Source of the DNA: Rhabditoides inermis
Lineage: Eukaryota > Nematoda > Chromadorea > Rhabditida > Rhabditidae
Direction of reading: 5' to 3'
Length of the DNA: 64,000 bases
Assembly: GCA_963966185.1 (NCBI GenBank)
Contig: CAWZYM010000016.1
Span: 62,001-126,000, forward strand
This document shows positions 34,279 to 48,108 of this stretch, one piece after another (position 1 is the stretch's first letter; each line of letters begins with the position of its first letter). Both the position numbers and the translations under genes were made by a program. A model generated the notes under the pieces. That model worked only from the letters and a program-made list of their open reading frames with translations. It was not told where the DNA came from and ran no database searches.

Positions 34279-34456
34279 GAAGGGAGAGAGAGAGGGAGAG
34301 AGGAAGGGAGAGAGAGAGGGAGAGAGAGAGAGAAAGAGAGAGAGAGATTGACGTGGCCGGCTGTTTCAGACGGAGACGCTGGTGTACGCGCACTTTACGC
34401 GTGTGCATGCGCGCGACCAGTCTTCTGATGAGGACGACGGAGAGAGGAGCGAGTGA
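32004..34456 (+). CDS. AMD1: S-adenosylmethionine decarboxylase proenzyme
   Basis: Makes decarboxylated AdoMet, the aminopropyl donor for spermidine and spermine. Ten exons (32004-32063, 32119-32288, 32337-32505, 32611-32719, 33267-33355, 33490-33585, 33654-33752, 33794-33912, 34093-34222, 34370-34456) give 375 aa, slightly longer than human (334) because of N- and C-terminal extensions. The self-cleavage site is DSYVLSESSLFVSDRR; the second Ser of SESS becomes the pyruvoyl group. Other family blocks: YYSRKNFVRPELQHG, NGHAYCMGSLKQDRWYLYT, DPCGYSMNGLLPDS (putrescine-site region), MHVTPEPAFSFASFETN. The C-terminus is acidic (SSDEDDGERSE). Introns 4, 6 and 9 carry CT or GA tracts. Confidence 0.96.
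34223..34369 (+). repeat. GA microsatellite in AMD1 intron 9
   Basis: The GTGAGCAGAGAG donor runs straight into about 120 bp of GA repeats with GGGA interruptions. Confidence 0.9.
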
Positions 34457-34753
34457 GAGAGCGACGAGACGAGCAGAGACATCACGACGCGCTCACTACT
34501 ATGTACCACGTGACACCAAGTGGTCGCTGATATGCGCACATTGCGCACCACAACATTTTTGATTTGAGATTTGACTATTTATTCGTTTCTGATTGATTGA
34601 TTGTACTGTAGTCTTGTGGTAGATGCTAGTGCGTGTTGTTTTCTATTTGCCTTGTGTTATCATCGCGCTCCTTGTATTAGCCTTGCTAGCCCTGCATTGT
34701 TGGCAATAATCAATTTGATTGATATGATAGTTATATATAACTGCTGTTGTGTG

Positions 34754-34759
34754 AATAAA
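34754..34759 (+). terminator. Poly(A) signal of AMD1
   Basis: AATAAA about 300 bp after the stop codon. The following 34760-35334 shows only spacer sequence and a GGTTGCAG acceptor just before the next start. Confidence 0.6.
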
Positions 34760-35334
34760 CATAGTTTGTAATTACCACTGTTGAGTTGATACGCGAAGCA
34801 AAATTGTTCGAATCGTTGCTATACTTTTTTGGGGAATTCCGTTTCTCTTTCGATTGCTCATCACGCCACTCGGCAACCATAGGAGACGTTTATGTATCAA
34901 TTTCAACGTTTCAGTGCGTCAGAAGCCTCCTATCTAGTGAATGAGCGCGCACTTAAAATGAGCCGATTCGGGACATATTGATCTTATCGCGCCGACGACA
35001 GCCGAACCGCGCTCCGCTCGCCACCTTTGTTTTCACTTTCCCCACTTCCGCCACCGCCTAATGTGAGTGTATATATGCATTTGGTTTTGACGGCTTTTCG
35101 AAGTGTGCGATCATTGCGTATGGATGTGGAAGCCTCGTCGCTTTGTTGCCATGTCGCAAACACCAGTAATCCCACTGTATCAAAGCGAAAGTGAAACGTG
35201 AGGAGCGCAGCAGGGGTGTCAATGAAATTTCACACTACCACTGTAATCATTCAATACTGTTTGCTCTGCTCTTGGTGGATGGAGCGTGATTGGAGTTCCG
35301 GATACGAAAACATTGGTGATGTGGTGGTTGCAGA

Positions 35335-36932
<1,598 letters not shown>

Positions 36933-37232
36933 ATTATCGATTGATTCTAGTATCGATTTTTTCAATTGGAATTTTATAGAGATTTACTTTTATGATCGTT
37001 TCGCTCATGTCTTTGAGACGATTGAGAGACGTCCGTTGTACCAGGCGCCCACGGGTATGCTGTGTTTGCCGTGTGTTTACGAATACAATCAGGATCGCAA
37101 GTTGTTTCTGCGTTGTTGAGACCATAAATTGTTTATATAAAATGAAAACAACGTGGTTATGAGATGATCGTGAACAATGAAAACGTGAAAGATTGCGGGT
37201 AGAGGGGAGGTAAGTAGATCAGAAGATTCGAT

Positions 37233-37441
37233 TCAGTAGGGCTTGTCTTCCGCCGGAGGCACGACCGCCGTGAACGTGGTCGACTCGGTGGGCGGGGCCG
37301 CGGTGGGCGTGTCCTCGAGAGAATGAATGTTCTCCTTGACTGCGCGCAGACGCCGCTTCACTGGCACTCCCGGCGTGGACACGCAATAGCTGCCCTGCTG
37401 GTTGGTGCGACCGTCGACCGAGCGAAGGAACACCACCTGAA

Positions 37442-37491
<50 letters not shown>

Positions 37492-37743
37492 TTCCACCCA
37501 CCTCATACCGGCCATCGCCGGTCGGCTTGGCGTTGGCGGCCTTGCATTCGAGCAGCGCGCACTTCTCGGCCGCAGACTGCACAGTCTCGCCGTGCGAGGT
37601 GCCGAGAGGAGTGCCCGAGCAGACCTGGAGAGGGAGGGGAATAGATGGTCAGCTAGGGAGATGAGAGAGAAGGGAAGGGAGAAGAAGGAAAGTGAGGAGC
37701 CCTAGTTGAAACGATCGGTCCGCCAACACTGTCGGAGAAGCAG

Positions 37744-37786
<43 letters not shown>

Positions 37787-39722
37787 CACACCTGGTTGAT
37801 GTATGTGGTGAATGGTCGCTTGGCCTCCTCCTGTGCCTCGGCCAGCACAGCCGCCTTCTCCAGCGGCGGGAAGTCGTATCCGCTATTGTCGATCGCCGAG
37901 CCGATCTCGTTCGAGACAGGCGCGAGGGTCGTCGCGGCGACGCGACTGAAGAGAGATCAGAATCAGACTTATTACTCGGGACTCGGGCGAAAGCGAGAGA
38001 CGACTAGCACGCAAAGGTAAGACTTCATTTTGCACAGGTGAAAGACTGTCATAACTTCGCGCACTCTCGAAACTATACTAGAATAGTGCATGTTTCTATC
38101 AGAATACGACTTTTTTTGAAACACAATCGACTCTGGTTGTGCAAAGAGTGGACACTCACGTTTCCGTCGCCGCCGGCTCGACTCGCGTCTGCGGCACCGG
38201 AGTCGTGTACCTGTGAACAGCGCACTTGAGAGTGAGAGAGAGAGAAAGAGAGAGAAAAGAGAGAGAGAGAGATTATCTCACTCTGCCAGTTCCTCCTCGT
38301 CGGTGGGAGGTGGGGCGACAGCGTGCGGCGCCGAGTAGCCGTGCGCGATGGAGTTGGAGTAAGAGGAGGAGGAGGAGGAGGAGGAGGAGGAGGAGGAGGA
38401 GGAGGAGGAGGAGGAGGAGGAGACGCGCGGGGCGGTGGCAATGTACTCGGCCGCGTCCCGCGAGTGCGTCGTCTCAATGATCGTTTCGGCGATCGACGCG
38501 GCAGACGGAGCCGACGTGGCGGGAGCCGGAGCCGGAGCAGCGCTTCCGTACCTATGTTTAGAGCAATATCAGGCAGGGCAGGTGTTTCAGAATGTCATGG
38601 AAAGCATGCCATGGGAAGCCTCACACGTGTGGAATGTGGATTGTTTATGATTTTTATGAAACGCGATTCCGAATAGACCACTCACCCCGTATCGATGCTC
38701 TCTCCAGAACTAGCGGCAGTGGGCGCCAGTGCGGAGAAGCTACAAGCATCGCGATCAGCTACAGTACCCCCGCACATTTACCGTACCCCTGCGGATCGAC
38801 GGAAGCGCCGATGCGGTTGTTTCCGGTGGCGATCTGGCCGACGGTGATGTCGGGCGCGGTGTAGGATCCGGAGTCGACGGAGGGACTGATGCGAATAGAG
38901 GGAGAAGCTCCCTGTCCGATACCAGGGGCGACGAGTTCCGGCAAAGCGTAGCTGGATCGGAAATAGGACAGTCTCTTCCCTGTGAGTTAGCCCTGGTATT
39001 TTGTGGTGTACCGCACTTGTTATATAGTCAAGATATAGTGATTCTGAATAAATGGTTTAAGTGATGGATGATTGATTGAGTCTCTCCCCAATCCTCACCC
39101 CACTCCAGCTCCCTCTCCGATCCTGACGCTGCTGGCGGTGAAGTGAGACGCGGCCGCCGAGACAGGAGCCACCTGGACGGGCTGCGGCGCGGCGTAGCTG
39201 AAATCAAATGCGTTTGAACTCCAGTAATTCGAAATGGTTAGCGAGCAATCGTCTTTCGAAGTGGTTGCATAGCAAGTTGGAAGGCGTCTGGCGTTTCGGG
39301 AGGGAAAGAAAGATCTTCCGGACTCACCTCGCTGCCGCTCCCTGTCCGATGTTGACTCTCTGCTGGAAAGAGGCGGGCGCGGGAGGCGACGGCGGCACTC
39401 CGTAGCCGCTGAAACACTCTTGCACTCAACCCCCGCAAGTAGCGATCAGTCTCTTCGCAACTGCTGTATGTTCAGAGCCTGAGAGGACCAGAGACTGGCC
39501 GGAACTTTATAACCATGCATTCGTCTTGAGAAACGAAATTCATTGTACTCACCCCACATCAGCCGCTCCGCCACCGATGCGCACCTGGTGCAGGCCGGTG
39601 TCACTGAAACGAGACGACTGCATTCGCAAAGCTACAGTAACCCTCCCAACCCCTGTCCGAGTGCGGACTGCTTGTAGGCGACGGCGGACGCGGAGCCCGA
39701 ATCGATGCTAGCCATCACCACC

Positions 39723-39763
<41 letters not shown>

Positions 39764-40612
39764 TCTCTCCCCTACCCTGTTCGGCACAGCCACCGCGTCG
39801 GGAGTGTTGTACGCGTAGCCGTTGCGATCATGCGAGAATCCTGCAACATACCCTTGGCGGAGCTCCAGTCACCGAAGCACTCTTTATCAAGTGCTAGCCG
39901 TCCACCCACCGGTGACGCTGTCCTCGGGCTCGAAGAAGTGGTCGACGTGCTTGTCGGCGACATAAGCGTTGGCAGGCGGGGGAGGGGGCGGCGGGGGCGG
40001 CTGCACCAGCTGCGGCATCGGACCGGCGGGCAGGGGAGGAGGGGCGAACGAGAGCGGCGCCGGACCGGCAGCCACACTGCAATGTACGCCATCTTCCAGT
40101 CACTCACTCTTCACCTACCCATATGCTCCCGGTGGTGGGGCGGCAATCGGGGGAGCGGGTGGGGCGGGAGGCGCTTGGTACGCAGCGGCGCCGTACCCGG
40201 CTCCCGGATACGCTGAGACAGATCATAATGTCTTTTAACATTATATATTGCATATTATTTATCGTACCCACGTGCTGTTGAGAAACTGCATGACTTATTC
40301 ATGTTCCTAAAGCCTCACCGTCGTGGCTGAATGAGTAGCGGGGCGCTTGCGGCGGCGAGTAGGACTGCTGGTACGAGGCGCAGGGACACTGCTGACAACC
40401 GCACGCGCCTCCGTCCAGACCAGCTCCTGCAGCATGTCTCTTTACCTCTCTCTCTCAGTCGCAACCGTAGTTAGTGGTGCTACACACCGCGAAGAACAAC
40501 CGCCTGCTGCCGCGTCGGACAAGCCAAGTAGTCAAGGTACATTTGACTCACCTGGGAGACAGGCGCGCGCCGTGCTCAGCAGAAGTACCGTAGCCACGAT
40601 GATTCGCCGCAT
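37233..40612 (-). CDS. Secreted Pro/Ala/Gly-rich modular protein, unrecognised
   Basis: Sixteen exons (minus): 40612-40552, 40426-40319, 40212-40119, 40076-39910, 39840-39776, 39721-39651, 39603-39553, 39408-39328, 39197-39099, 38951-38787, 38739-38686, 38551-38282, 38210-38160, 37945-37792, 37624-37502, 37436-37233. They join in phase to 605 aa. The signal peptide is MRRIIVATVLLLSTARACLP. Then come a CGCQQCPC motif, Pro-rich segments and a series of modules with an IGxGA motif (VRIGEGAG, VNIGQGAA, VRIGGGAA). A C-terminal region has four Cys (VCSG, KCALLEC, SYCVS) and a Thr/Pro tail. The layout resembles nematode secreted cuticle or extracellular-matrix proteins. The C-terminal Cys pattern vaguely recalls PAN or ground-like domains, but I cannot assign it. 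A GGA repeat (38361-38421) encodes poly-Ser. Confidence 0.82.
38361..38421. repeat. GGA trinucleotide repeat inside a coding exon
   Basis: About 20 GGA units on the plus strand, read as poly-Ser (TCC) by the minus-strand secreted protein gene. Confidence 0.95.
38975..39082 (+). mobile_element. Non-LTR retrotransposon 3' tail
   Basis: Shares GTACCGCACTTGTTATATAG and GATTCTGAATAAATG plus a (GATT)n tail with the copy at 16195-16294. It lies antisense in an intron of the secreted modular protein gene. Confidence 0.6.
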
Positions 40613-41337
40613 CGGGAGGAGTGTGTGTGGTGGAATGAGCGAGGGGGGCGGGGTCGTCTCCAGAGCCGCTCGTCTTTTCCCTCCACTGCCCTCAAGGTAT
40701 GCGCCGAGTCCGCAGTCCGGTTTTCTCACACCGTGAAAAGCGAAATCACCGCCGCCAAACACGCAATCATATCTTGACCTATGCGTTTCTGTCAAAAACC
40801 CATGCGTTTATTTGAACGCCCTAAAATGCGGGCGCGCGGCGATACGCTTCGATGGATACGGTAGCGGGTGAAAGGCCGTTAGGGAAAGTGATGCGTTCCT
40901 CACACATCTTCTGTACAATACACACCGCGCATATCTTGCATCTATATCACGGTATCGTTCTTAATCCTACAGTATTCTCTTCGAGAAGTTTCATTCTGCT
41001 CCTCATCTGGATCCGGCGCTCTCCCTTTCCTCACCCCATAAACCTCCGAGTGCTGAGCGATGCCTGCTAGGCCCTCCTCGAACCGGCTATGTCTGCATAT
41101 CATGGCTAATGACGCGCAAACTATCAACGACGTCGTCGACCCACATATAGCCATAGCCGACTGCTTGCAAACACGAAATACAAAATCCGGTACTCGCATG
41201 TTGCAAACTCAAATCAGGATTTCGAGAGAATGCGTCAACCACTAAAGAATTTATCTCGAATATATTACAATTACTCTAGGACTCTCAACCAATCAATACC
41301 GCTCGATTGAATGTTCAGGGGGGTCGTCGCGGGGTGT
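40613..41337. other. Spacer between two minus-strand genes
   Basis: Presumed promoter of the secreted protein gene and 3' UTR of NDUFB9. I see no further feature. Confidence 0.4.
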
Positions 41338-42344
41338 TCAGGCCTGCTTCTGGATGGACTTGGTGGGAGGGAGGGTCGTCTGCAGGGACTGGATCTCCGC
41401 ATCCCACGCCTTCTCAATCTTCGACCAGTGTGCCAGCAGCTCCTGAAACGAAGCACGTTCGATGACGTATAATTAAAATCACAGTCGTTCAGATAAGAAA
41501 TAAACGAACATAAAATTTTGTGACAACGCAAATAACAATGACAAATGCCCACCTTCTTGCGCTGCTCACGGGTGTTGAAGTAGTAGGGGAACTGCTCGCG
41601 CTCCGCCAGAGTCCACTGGTCAGAGTCGACGATCTATAAACACGAGTCGGTGACAACATGTACAAATCTATTCTGGAGATGATCATCATCATCATGACAC
41701 ATCCAAACTGAAACCGTAGCTGTACTATTTCATTGTTCGATTTGTGTGTATGCCACAACAACTTATGAATAAACTATTCTATATGAAAAAAACATAATAA
41801 TCATGTAAGAAATATAGCTCACCTGATCGGGCGACTCGCGCTCACGATCGTACGACGAACCTCCGGCGTCCAGGGCGTCTACAACATCATCATCATAATA
41901 TGTCATACATTAAATACATGCAAAACGCATATCATATCACACCACACGTCGCACGTCACACGCACGTCAAGTCAATTGTCAAAAAAGCGAATGAACACAG
42001 ACGACGAACTCACAGCGGAAGGGCTTGAAGTGGCGCTTCTCCCACACCTGGCGGCATCCGTCGGCGAGCAGCAGCTGCGCCTTGCGCGTGTCCGGCTCGT
42101 CCTTGTTCGCGTCGAAACGAGCGCGCAGAATCACCTTCTGGTAGCGCACCTCCAGGCTGCAACATACAACCATGTTATAAACAATGTATTAGATAATACA
42201 ATTGCAATTTACAAAAAGAAAAAGAAAAACGCACTTGTCTCCGCCGTACCAGTTGTTGACCTCGTTGAGCGCGCGCTTGTAGAGGCGCATCACCTTCTGG
42301 CGGTGGCTCAGCGCCTTGGTGAACATCCACGAGGGCGAGTCCAT
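41338..42344 (-). CDS. NDUFB9: Complex I subunit NDUFB9 (LYR family)
   Basis: Accessory subunit of mitochondrial NADH:ubiquinone oxidoreductase, membrane arm. Exons (minus) 42344-42235, 42156-42014, 41878-41823, 41633-41553 and 41442-41338 give 164 aa, close to the usual 179. The LYR motif is HRQKVMRLYKRALNEV. Other matching blocks are VILRARFDANKDEPD, AGGSSYDRER and REQFPYYFNTREQRKKELLA. The mRNA probably begins at the TATTACAG acceptor just upstream of the start codon. Confidence 0.93.
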
Positions 42345-42943
42345 CGCGGCGGCTCACTTACCTGTAATACATGTGATAGACAGGATACATAATCAGTTAA
42401 AATGAAATTACACGAATAGAAAGAACACCTGAACTTTGAATGGCGATAACACAGTAATGTACAAAGAAACTTACAGAATAAACTATATACCGAGATGAAG
42501 AATATCAATAAGATTCACATTATTACTGAAAAACATTATGCTATAAAACAAACAACAACACGAGAAAAGTAAACAAATTGTTTGTTTTCACTTCAAAACG
42601 TACGTGATCTACTGTAACTGATCACTCAATTGTGTCGTGGCGGGACTCATTTCAGTGTTCAATTTTGCCATTCATTCGTGAGCAGTCACCATAAACGTCC
42701 AGAACACACGAGATTTGACCCAAGTATGTACATATTTTATGCTCAACTGCGTCTAACATATTGTCATACGTATTCCTGACCTGATGCGTGTTGTATGTCA
42801 TGACATCGAATCGACCTCATCTAGTTCACCCGGTTTCTTTTCATCAAATTGCGCTAGCGCTGATTATTCATGATGTTTTTTTTTTCAAATCATATTTCGC
42901 AATATGTTTTCACCGTTTATACGAGTTCGGTCTCATTCTAGAC

Positions 42944-43481
42944 ATGTCGGACGTGCAGAAGCAGCTCAAGATCAAGACGGGCGTCGTCAAGCGGCTCGTC
43001 AAGGAGCACGCCTACTACATCAAGGAGGTGAGAGTGGATTGTGTACTGTATTTTACACAAGTTACTGTATTAACATATTTATGTGCAGACAGCGAAGCAA
43101 GCGGAGAAGATCGAGAAGATGAAGACTGACGCCTCCATCGACCCCTACGACATCAAGAAGGCTGGAGAGGTGCTTCAGGTCAGTTCGCGCGTTTGCACAC
43201 ACAATCAATAGAATAATCGATTGCAGGACTCTCGTCAGATGATCGGGGACGCTGCTCGTCGCGTGGCCGCCGCCGTCGACGATCTCAAGAACGTGCTCTC
43301 CGCTGCCGGACTCACCGAGGAGGTCCAGGAGGTACGGTCGTTTATTATTATTATTATTATAAAAAATACTAATTGTCGTTATAGTAATACAGAATATTGT
43401 AATAGCATAATATACAGTTATTGCGTTCAGGTGATCGACGCTCGTGAGCAGCTCGCTGCTGGTGAAGCCGTGTCTGTATAA
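42944..43481 (+). CDS. TBCA: Tubulin-specific chaperone A
   Basis: Three-helix cofactor that captures beta-tubulin during folding. Four exons (42944-43027, 43089-43178, 43227-43331, 43431-43481) give 109 aa, the usual length. Blocks: QLKIKTGVVKRLVKEHAYYI, TAKQAEKIEKMK, DPYDIKKAGEVLQDSRQMIG. The helical heptad pattern is clear. A CATTCTAG acceptor lies two bases before the ATG. The last exon and 3' UTR are duplicated about 10 kb downstream. Confidence 0.95.
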
Positions 43482-43597
43482 GTTCCGCCCCTTTTGACCA
43501 CGCCTTCTCCACCGCTAATGCCTACACGTTCATAATTTCTGATCTCTATGTTGTGATCCGCCCAGTGAAACATCTATTTGCACGCTGCACTTTGTAA
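43415..43597 (+). repeat. Direct repeat, copy A: last TBCA exon and 3' UTR
   Basis: 183 bp identical, as far as I can read, to 53103-53285. It covers the end of intron 3, exon 4 and the 3' UTR up to the poly(A) signal (AATAAA at 43596-43601), which is cut by the repeat boundary. Confidence 0.95.
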
Positions 43598-44867
43598 TAA
43601 ATAATTTTTAATTAAGAGTATTACAAAACATGCATATTAGTTAAATAATGATTTCTCCACTGCCTCTCTCGGCAGCTCCTGCTTTTCCTCTGTATTCGAA
43701 TAAGCATCATCGGCTGATCAGTGAAAGCCATACAAGAGCGGACCGTGTTGTTGAAAAATAGTAAACGGTCTCCGTATTCATGCCTGCGTCTGTCTCAGAT
43801 TCTCTCGAGAAAGAGCACGGCAAAGGTGAGTCGGATGAGTATCCGGAACCCCTACCGAAACGGGCTGATGTGATCTCGTCACGGTGAGCAGACGTCATTT
43901 GAATGTGCGTTTTTCGACTCCAGTCATCCACTTTCAATAAAACTTTTACTATTCGTCACGCATAACACATACAACAATTACACGCATGTCTACCGACCAG
44001 ATGGAAACTGCTTTCAGAGACTTGAAGAAGAGGAGTACGCAATGTAAAAATGAAATGGCTAGCTGATGTCTCACGTAAAACGATTTCTACAAAAGTCTCT
44101 AGGTCCGTGGTGAGACCAAGCTTGTATTTAAATTCCCATTGGAAATTCGTCCCAAGTTTGTACCTCTTGAAGAAGGGGAGAGGGAGAGAGGGAGAGGGAA
44201 GCGATATTAATAAAACGGGGCCAGATGGGCAGCGCCGAAGCTCTCGAGAGGGCACTCAATTCGTCGTCTGCACCTGAAACTTGGAATAACCTCATTTGAT
44301 AGTCGGTCACGATTTGCATGCGGTAACTGACCGCCGCCACGGAGCGTATAAGCCTTCGGGCGGCGCTCGACCGGCACACGATGTCACTTCGTTCTACGAT
44401 CACCCCAGTCTTCTTCTTGGCACTCATGCCCATATTCCTTCTGGTCTTGTCCACCTCGGAGGAGGACCTGGAGGATACCCCGTAGACCCCATCATCGATC
44501 CACCCACTGCCACAGAGCACCTGTCGTGGGAGCAGCACCCGATCGCCCAGCACGCTAGGTACGCATCCTTGTTGCTGCTGCACGTGTGCTCGGCTGGCGT
44601 GCAGATGGGCGAGTTTTGTCTCGACTACCTGCCGACACTCCAAAAGGTGCATAGTGATAGTCCGAATATCAGCACGGCCGCCGCCCGCATTCTCGTCGCC
44701 GCGCATCGACCCTCCTGGGCAACCACCGAGGCGATGCCTCAGCTGCACCCTATCCGCGAGATCTACCCCCGACTCTCCTCAAGCAAACGGTCAGTTTCTC
44801 TCAAACGGTCAGTATAATATACCATATTATGGAGGATAGAGTATGTGAGACCTTTCCACAAGGGTTG

Positions 44868-45042
44868 TGTCCCAGAGTGAGGTAGCCAACAACCGGCCCA
44901 TTACACTTTCCAAACTGCTGGAGAGAATTTACGCGGCGCAGATGACAGATCACTTTGAGAAACACTGTATTCTCACCTCTCGCCAATTGGGTTTCCGCGC
45001 GGCCCGATCCACGTGCACACAGCTCGTTGAGTGTACATATTA
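44868..45042 (+). pseudogene. Reverse-transcriptase fragment of a non-LTR element (left arm)
   Basis: The frame reads ANNRPITLSKLLERIYAAQM then LTSRQLGFRAARSTCTQLVE, the NYRPISL..GFR..RSTTTQL blocks of non-LTR reverse transcriptases, and ends at TAG after about 55 codons. The catalytic YxDD region is absent, so it is a dead fragment. A mirror copy lies at 51874-52048. Confidence 0.8.
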
Positions 45043-45292
45043 GACAAACTTACACAGGAAAGAGTACATGTAACAATGTAATTAGCAAGGCACACATCCG
45101 GTTTCGGTCCCTTTCACCAGACAGAATTTGTGATCCTACCGGCCGGGACCATCATCAGTGATTAGCCGGTAGGGCAGGGGCTTTGAAGTTATGTCCGTGG
45201 TACTGTTCCATACGCCGCAATGTATCTAATATGCGCCATGGTTGTATTCGCACCGGTCGCGCGCGTGCAGTGCACTTCTCAGAGAGCCGGGG

Positions 45293-45443
45293 CGAATTAG
45301 CAGCGAACTAACAGCGAGCTAGCAGCTAAGTTTCAAAAAGTTAGCTAACCCAGCGACTTTTTGCGCGAATTAGCACCAAAGTAGCATCTAATTTGTAATT
45401 CGCCATTAGTTCGCCATTAATTGGTAGTTCGCTGCTAATTCGC
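45293..45443. repeat. Foldback in palindrome 1 arm
   Basis: GCGAATTAGCAGCGAACT recurs as its exact complement about 130 bp later; between them are degenerate GCGAACTA/GCTAGC words. The mirror copy is at about 51473-51623. Confidence 0.75.
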
Positions 45444-45712
45444 GAGACGCCAGTTGGAATTTTTTTGAAGCGATCAGTGATCGATGCTCTGGCCATTGAT
45501 GCAAGACATAATGACCCATGAAACATGTGGCACAGCCTATGTAACATGCTTGCGCATTGTGATCTAGGAGAATCGGAGAGGACTTTATCAAGAAGTTATT
45601 GACCGTCAGGCGTTATGATAACGAGATAACGTTATGAATTGCATACGCCTTCTACAGAATTGCAATAGTACATATTGGTGATAAGTGATGTGCTGAGTGG
45701 ATGAGGGTGTTC

Positions 45713-46233
45713 TCATCGAAGCGCCGTCTCCAAGACGTGCTCTCTCTCAACCTCGAGTTCGTCCGAGAGAAGCTGGAGCTGCTGCGCCAGAGCACTCTTC
45801 TCATCACTCAGCAGATCCTACAAGACATCCCCCCTCTCTCTCGCTCTCTCTCTCTCACTCTCTTCTTCTCTCGCCCTCTCTCCCTCCCTCCCCCCTCTCT
45901 CTCCCCCTTTCTCTCTCGCTCTCCCCCTCTCTCTCCCTCCCTCTCTCCCCTCTCTCTCGCTCTCCCCCTCTCTCTCCCTCCCTCTCTCCCTCCCCCCTCT
46001 CTCTCCCCCTTTCTCTCTCTCTCCATTCTCACCCTGCCCGACTGCAGCAGCACGTACAGGTCGAAGATAGCTCCGAAGGCGGCCGCCCCGTGCGTGAGTA
46101 GCTTGGGCAGCAGATTGATGCTGATGCTTGTGCCAGCCACGCCCGCTGCCTTGGTAAGGTTGATTCCGGTCCGCGCCGCTCCGCGACGTCCCAGATGACT
46201 CTTCTTCTCACGGTCCTCCTGTAGCGGGAGGGT

Positions 46234-46270
<37 letters not shown>

Positions 46271-47299
46271 CACGCCTGTAGCGAGTTAGCTCAATGAAAT
46301 AGGAATTAGAAAATAGAGTGTGAAAGGAGAGAAGAGAGAAATAGAGGAAAGATAAAAAGGAAGAGAGAGAGAGAGAGAGTGTGTGACACACGGACGCACT
46401 TCATGTCTCTCGGCAGTCTCGTAGGACAGTGGAATGCGCGCCTTTTCCTCTTCCTCCATCAGTGATCGGATTCTCGCATATGCGAACGTGTCATCATACA
46501 GCAGCTGTTGCAGGTCCTCCAGACGCTTCTGAAAGCTACGATGAACGGACTGTTTCGTCAGCACACCTTGTTGATAGCCGCCCCTAATCAAAGTGAGACT
46601 GATTGCGAAAGCGACCTTGGACGTTCTCCACAGGTACACCTCGCCTCCGATAGTCGCACCCGCGCCCACGAAACACAGTATCACGCCTGAAAGACGCGCC
46701 TGCTGCGAGCTTTCAATGATAAGGGGAACTGACTCATACTTGTTTGGACGGTTCAGACTCAACGATTGATCAAGCTGGCTTTCGCCACGGGTTTGTCGAA
46801 ATGCTTTCGAAACACACTGTTTCGAAAGACTTGCGGAAGGAGTTGAGAGGATACTACTTTTCGTATCTTATGTATGTACCAGCGACGGCGACTGGCGGTG
46901 CGATGAGAGCTCCGGCGACGACGGCTCCGCCCCCCGCGAGACCGATCGAGCTGCCAGCCACCGAGGACACTGAACGCACCCGCGACGACGCATCGATCTG
47001 TGTGCTTCGCATCAAAGCCAATCACTACTATGTGTATGTATGTTACACATCAATACAAACATGACTGCGGTAGCATAATCTAGTTTGTGATACATGTATC
47101 ATGTATGTTGATTCAACTAGACCGACCTGCTCCGCCATTTGGCGTATTTGTGGGATGGCCTGTTGTCGGATGCGCGACCATTCGAGAATCGCCTCCTCAA
47201 TGGTGCCAGACCACTGAATTTACTCGAGAATCAGATGAACATGAGACGGCTCACCTCAAATCTGATGAGATCACGGTACAATTCAGCTTCCTCTACCAT
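45713..47299 (-). CDS. Apolipoprotein-L-like membrane protein, left-arm copy
   Basis: Mirror image of the gene at 49598-51203, with the same six exons on the minus strand and, as far as I can see, the same 275-aa product. Start 47299, stop 45713. Its CT/GA introns differ slightly in repeat number from the right copy. Function as for that copy. Near-identity means either both are active or homogenisation by gene conversion is recent. Confidence 0.7.
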
Positions 47300-48108
47300 C
47301 GTAGAAAGTTCCCACACACGTCCGTTTTTTTATCTGCAGAAAAAGGCTGAGGTCGCGAAAAAAGTGAGGTTTGAAAAAGCGATAGGGTTGAACGAATGTT
47401 ACGTATGAGTTTCAAGAGCTGCGTACCCTGACTGCTGCGAAAACTGTGTACGTTTCAAGCTTTTCGAATAAACGGATCTAATAATGTATGACCAAACATT
47501 CAATACAATTCAACAGTTGGTTATTCCATCAATTATTGAAAATCAAAGCGTTTACGTTTCTCACTCGTGTGAAACGAAAGAAAACGTCAAAACACTAGAG
47601 AACCATCTGTAGCGGACGAACAAACAATCCAGCGAACATTGAGAGCTCATTCTTCCATCTATGTGCCTTATCTAAAAACACCGCACAGAAAGCTAACAGT
47701 GAATTCCCGATTTTTTATCAGCGTTTTCGTTAGGACAAAACAGGACACAGACAGAAAAACGGGGCAACTGGCTTCAAAAAAAAAAGAAGAGAAAATGGAT
47801 GTTGCGTGAGTTGCGTGTGTGCGTTTTTCATGAGTTGATCATTTGATTATGTGATAGAGTGATACAGTGATATGGAGACGGCGCGCCGGCGTCTGGGAGT
47901 TGGACCGTACTCCAATTTGAACCGTACTCCAACTCAATCCTGCGTCATTTACAAACTGATTACCTCACTTCTGTTAAGATGGTTTTATTATTTCATAATC
48001 GAATGTAACGGAGAGAACAAAAATATTATACATAACACTATAGATTATCTGATAAACTATGTAGGTAATGATAATAACACATGCACTTATTAGTGTTACG
48101 AGTATATA

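Noticed and set aside
44296..44817. 173-codon open frame in both arms of palindrome 1
   Set aside because: The opposite strand is equally open, no splice-supported extension or family was seen, and it borders a dead reverse-transcriptase fragment. Being duplicated with the arm is not independent evidence.
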